A stretch of 33,679 nt of DNA. Origin: Perkinsus olseni. Its lineage: Eukaryota; Perkinsozoa; Perkinsida. Under the pieces are notes generated by a model. It did not search any database, had not been told where the DNA came from, and worked only from the letters and a program-made list of their open reading frames with translations. The DNA lies in the NCBI GenBank assembly GCA_013115125.1, contig JABANN010000385.1:1-33679 (forward strand). Direction: 5' to 3'. This document shows, in pieces, positions 33,287-33,679 of this stretch (positions are counted from its first letter, which is position 1; each line of letters opens with the position of its first letter). The position numbers and the translations under genes were made by a program.

Positions 33287-33679
33287 GAGCGCTCCCAGGA
33301 TCGTCAGTTACACGTTGAATTTGGTCCTGGGAGCGCTCCCAGGATCGTCAGTTACACGTTGAATTTGGTCCTGGGAGCGCTCCCAGGATCGTCAGTTACA
33401 CGTTGAATTTGGTCCTGGGAGCGCTCCCAGGATCGTCAGTTACACGTTGAATTTGGTCCTGGGAGCGCTCCCAGGATCGTCAGTTACACGTTGAATTTGG
33501 TCCTGGGAGCGCTCCCAGGATCGTCAGTTACACGTTGAATTTGGTCCTGGGAGCGCTCCCAGGATCGTCAGTTACACGTTGAATTTGGTCCCGGGAGCGC
33601 TCCCAGGATCGTCAGTTACACGTTGAATTTGGTCCTGGGAGCGCTCCCAGGATCGTCAGTTACACGTTGAATTTGGTCC
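33287..33679. repeat. 44-bp minisatellite, about 8.9 copies, each with a 20-bp palindrome
   Basis: Units start at 33287, 33331, 33375 and every 44 bp to the window edge. They are identical by eye except for one T-to-C change near 33591, in the second-last unit boundary. TCCTGGGAGCGCTCCCAGGA, a perfect 20-bp palindrome, spans each unit boundary, separated by a 24-bp constant linker (TCGTCAGTTACACG... to TTGG). The array continues beyond the window. Near-perfect homogeneity implies recent expansion or ongoing homogenisation. Confidence 0.97.

Noticed and set aside
33287-33679. Regular repeats suggesting a CRISPR array
   Set aside because: The units are contiguous, with an identical linker in every unit and no variable spacers, in a eukaryotic context. 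It is a minisatellite.

Overview
This window looks like nuclear DNA of a protist with small, compact, intron-rich genes. I infer an alveolate close to Perkinsus, from recall rather than a search. Genes carry many GT-AG introns, mostly 38-67 nt. Intergenic gaps are about 30-350 nt outside the right-hand array. Several start codons sit just downstream of a pyrimidine tract plus AG that no cis-intron explains, as expected for spliced-leader trans-splicing. I read splice junctions by hand and accepted them where phase, splice signals and protein homology agreed. I recognised no tRNA, rRNA, CRISPR array, virus-like element or transposon.

Layout 1-18 kb. Minus strand: the N-terminal part of a ferric-reductase-like membrane protein (edge of window), a possible small gene, an unfamiliar ~11-pass 662-aa membrane protein, VPS52 (732 aa, 14 exons; GARP/EARP tethering complex), an Arg/Ser-rich coiled-coil protein, a bestrophin-family anion channel, a small lineage-specific ORF, an SLC35F6/DMT-type transporter, and a 65-aa ORF whose stop touches the transporter's acceptor. 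Plus strand: an 80-aa protein, DDX41 (573 aa, 14 exons, including a probable GC-AG intron), and a 199-aa acidic protein.

Layout 18.6-22 kb, minus strand: a 449-aa candidate mitochondrial RNA-binding protein resembling RAP/heptatricopeptide repeats, then a 426-aa protein with a divergent FHA-like domain.

Layout 22.2-33.7 kb: the accessory part. Five head-to-tail minus-strand paralogues (A-E) encode a secreted protein family I do not recognise. The plan is a signal peptide with a lysine/arginine-rich stretch, a variable acidic exon, a short strand exon, a 'CSxSY'-type exon, a 'GGxVV...ALDYxYxWEN' exon, a long hypervariable exon, an exon ending in an 'LxLHExExxGS'-type motif, and a helical C-terminal exon. 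Splice phases are conserved. Exchange patches are visible (D with E about 95% identical including introns; A with C), beside strongly diverged exons. Copy A carries a frame-breaking 14-nt insertion, copy B has a stop at a conserved Trp codon, C and D look open in the exons I could fix, and E lacks its 5' exons next to a 44-bp minisatellite with a 20-bp perfect palindrome in each unit. The left two thirds hold conserved housekeeping genes. The array looks like a young secreted-protein cluster evolving by duplication, conversion and decay.
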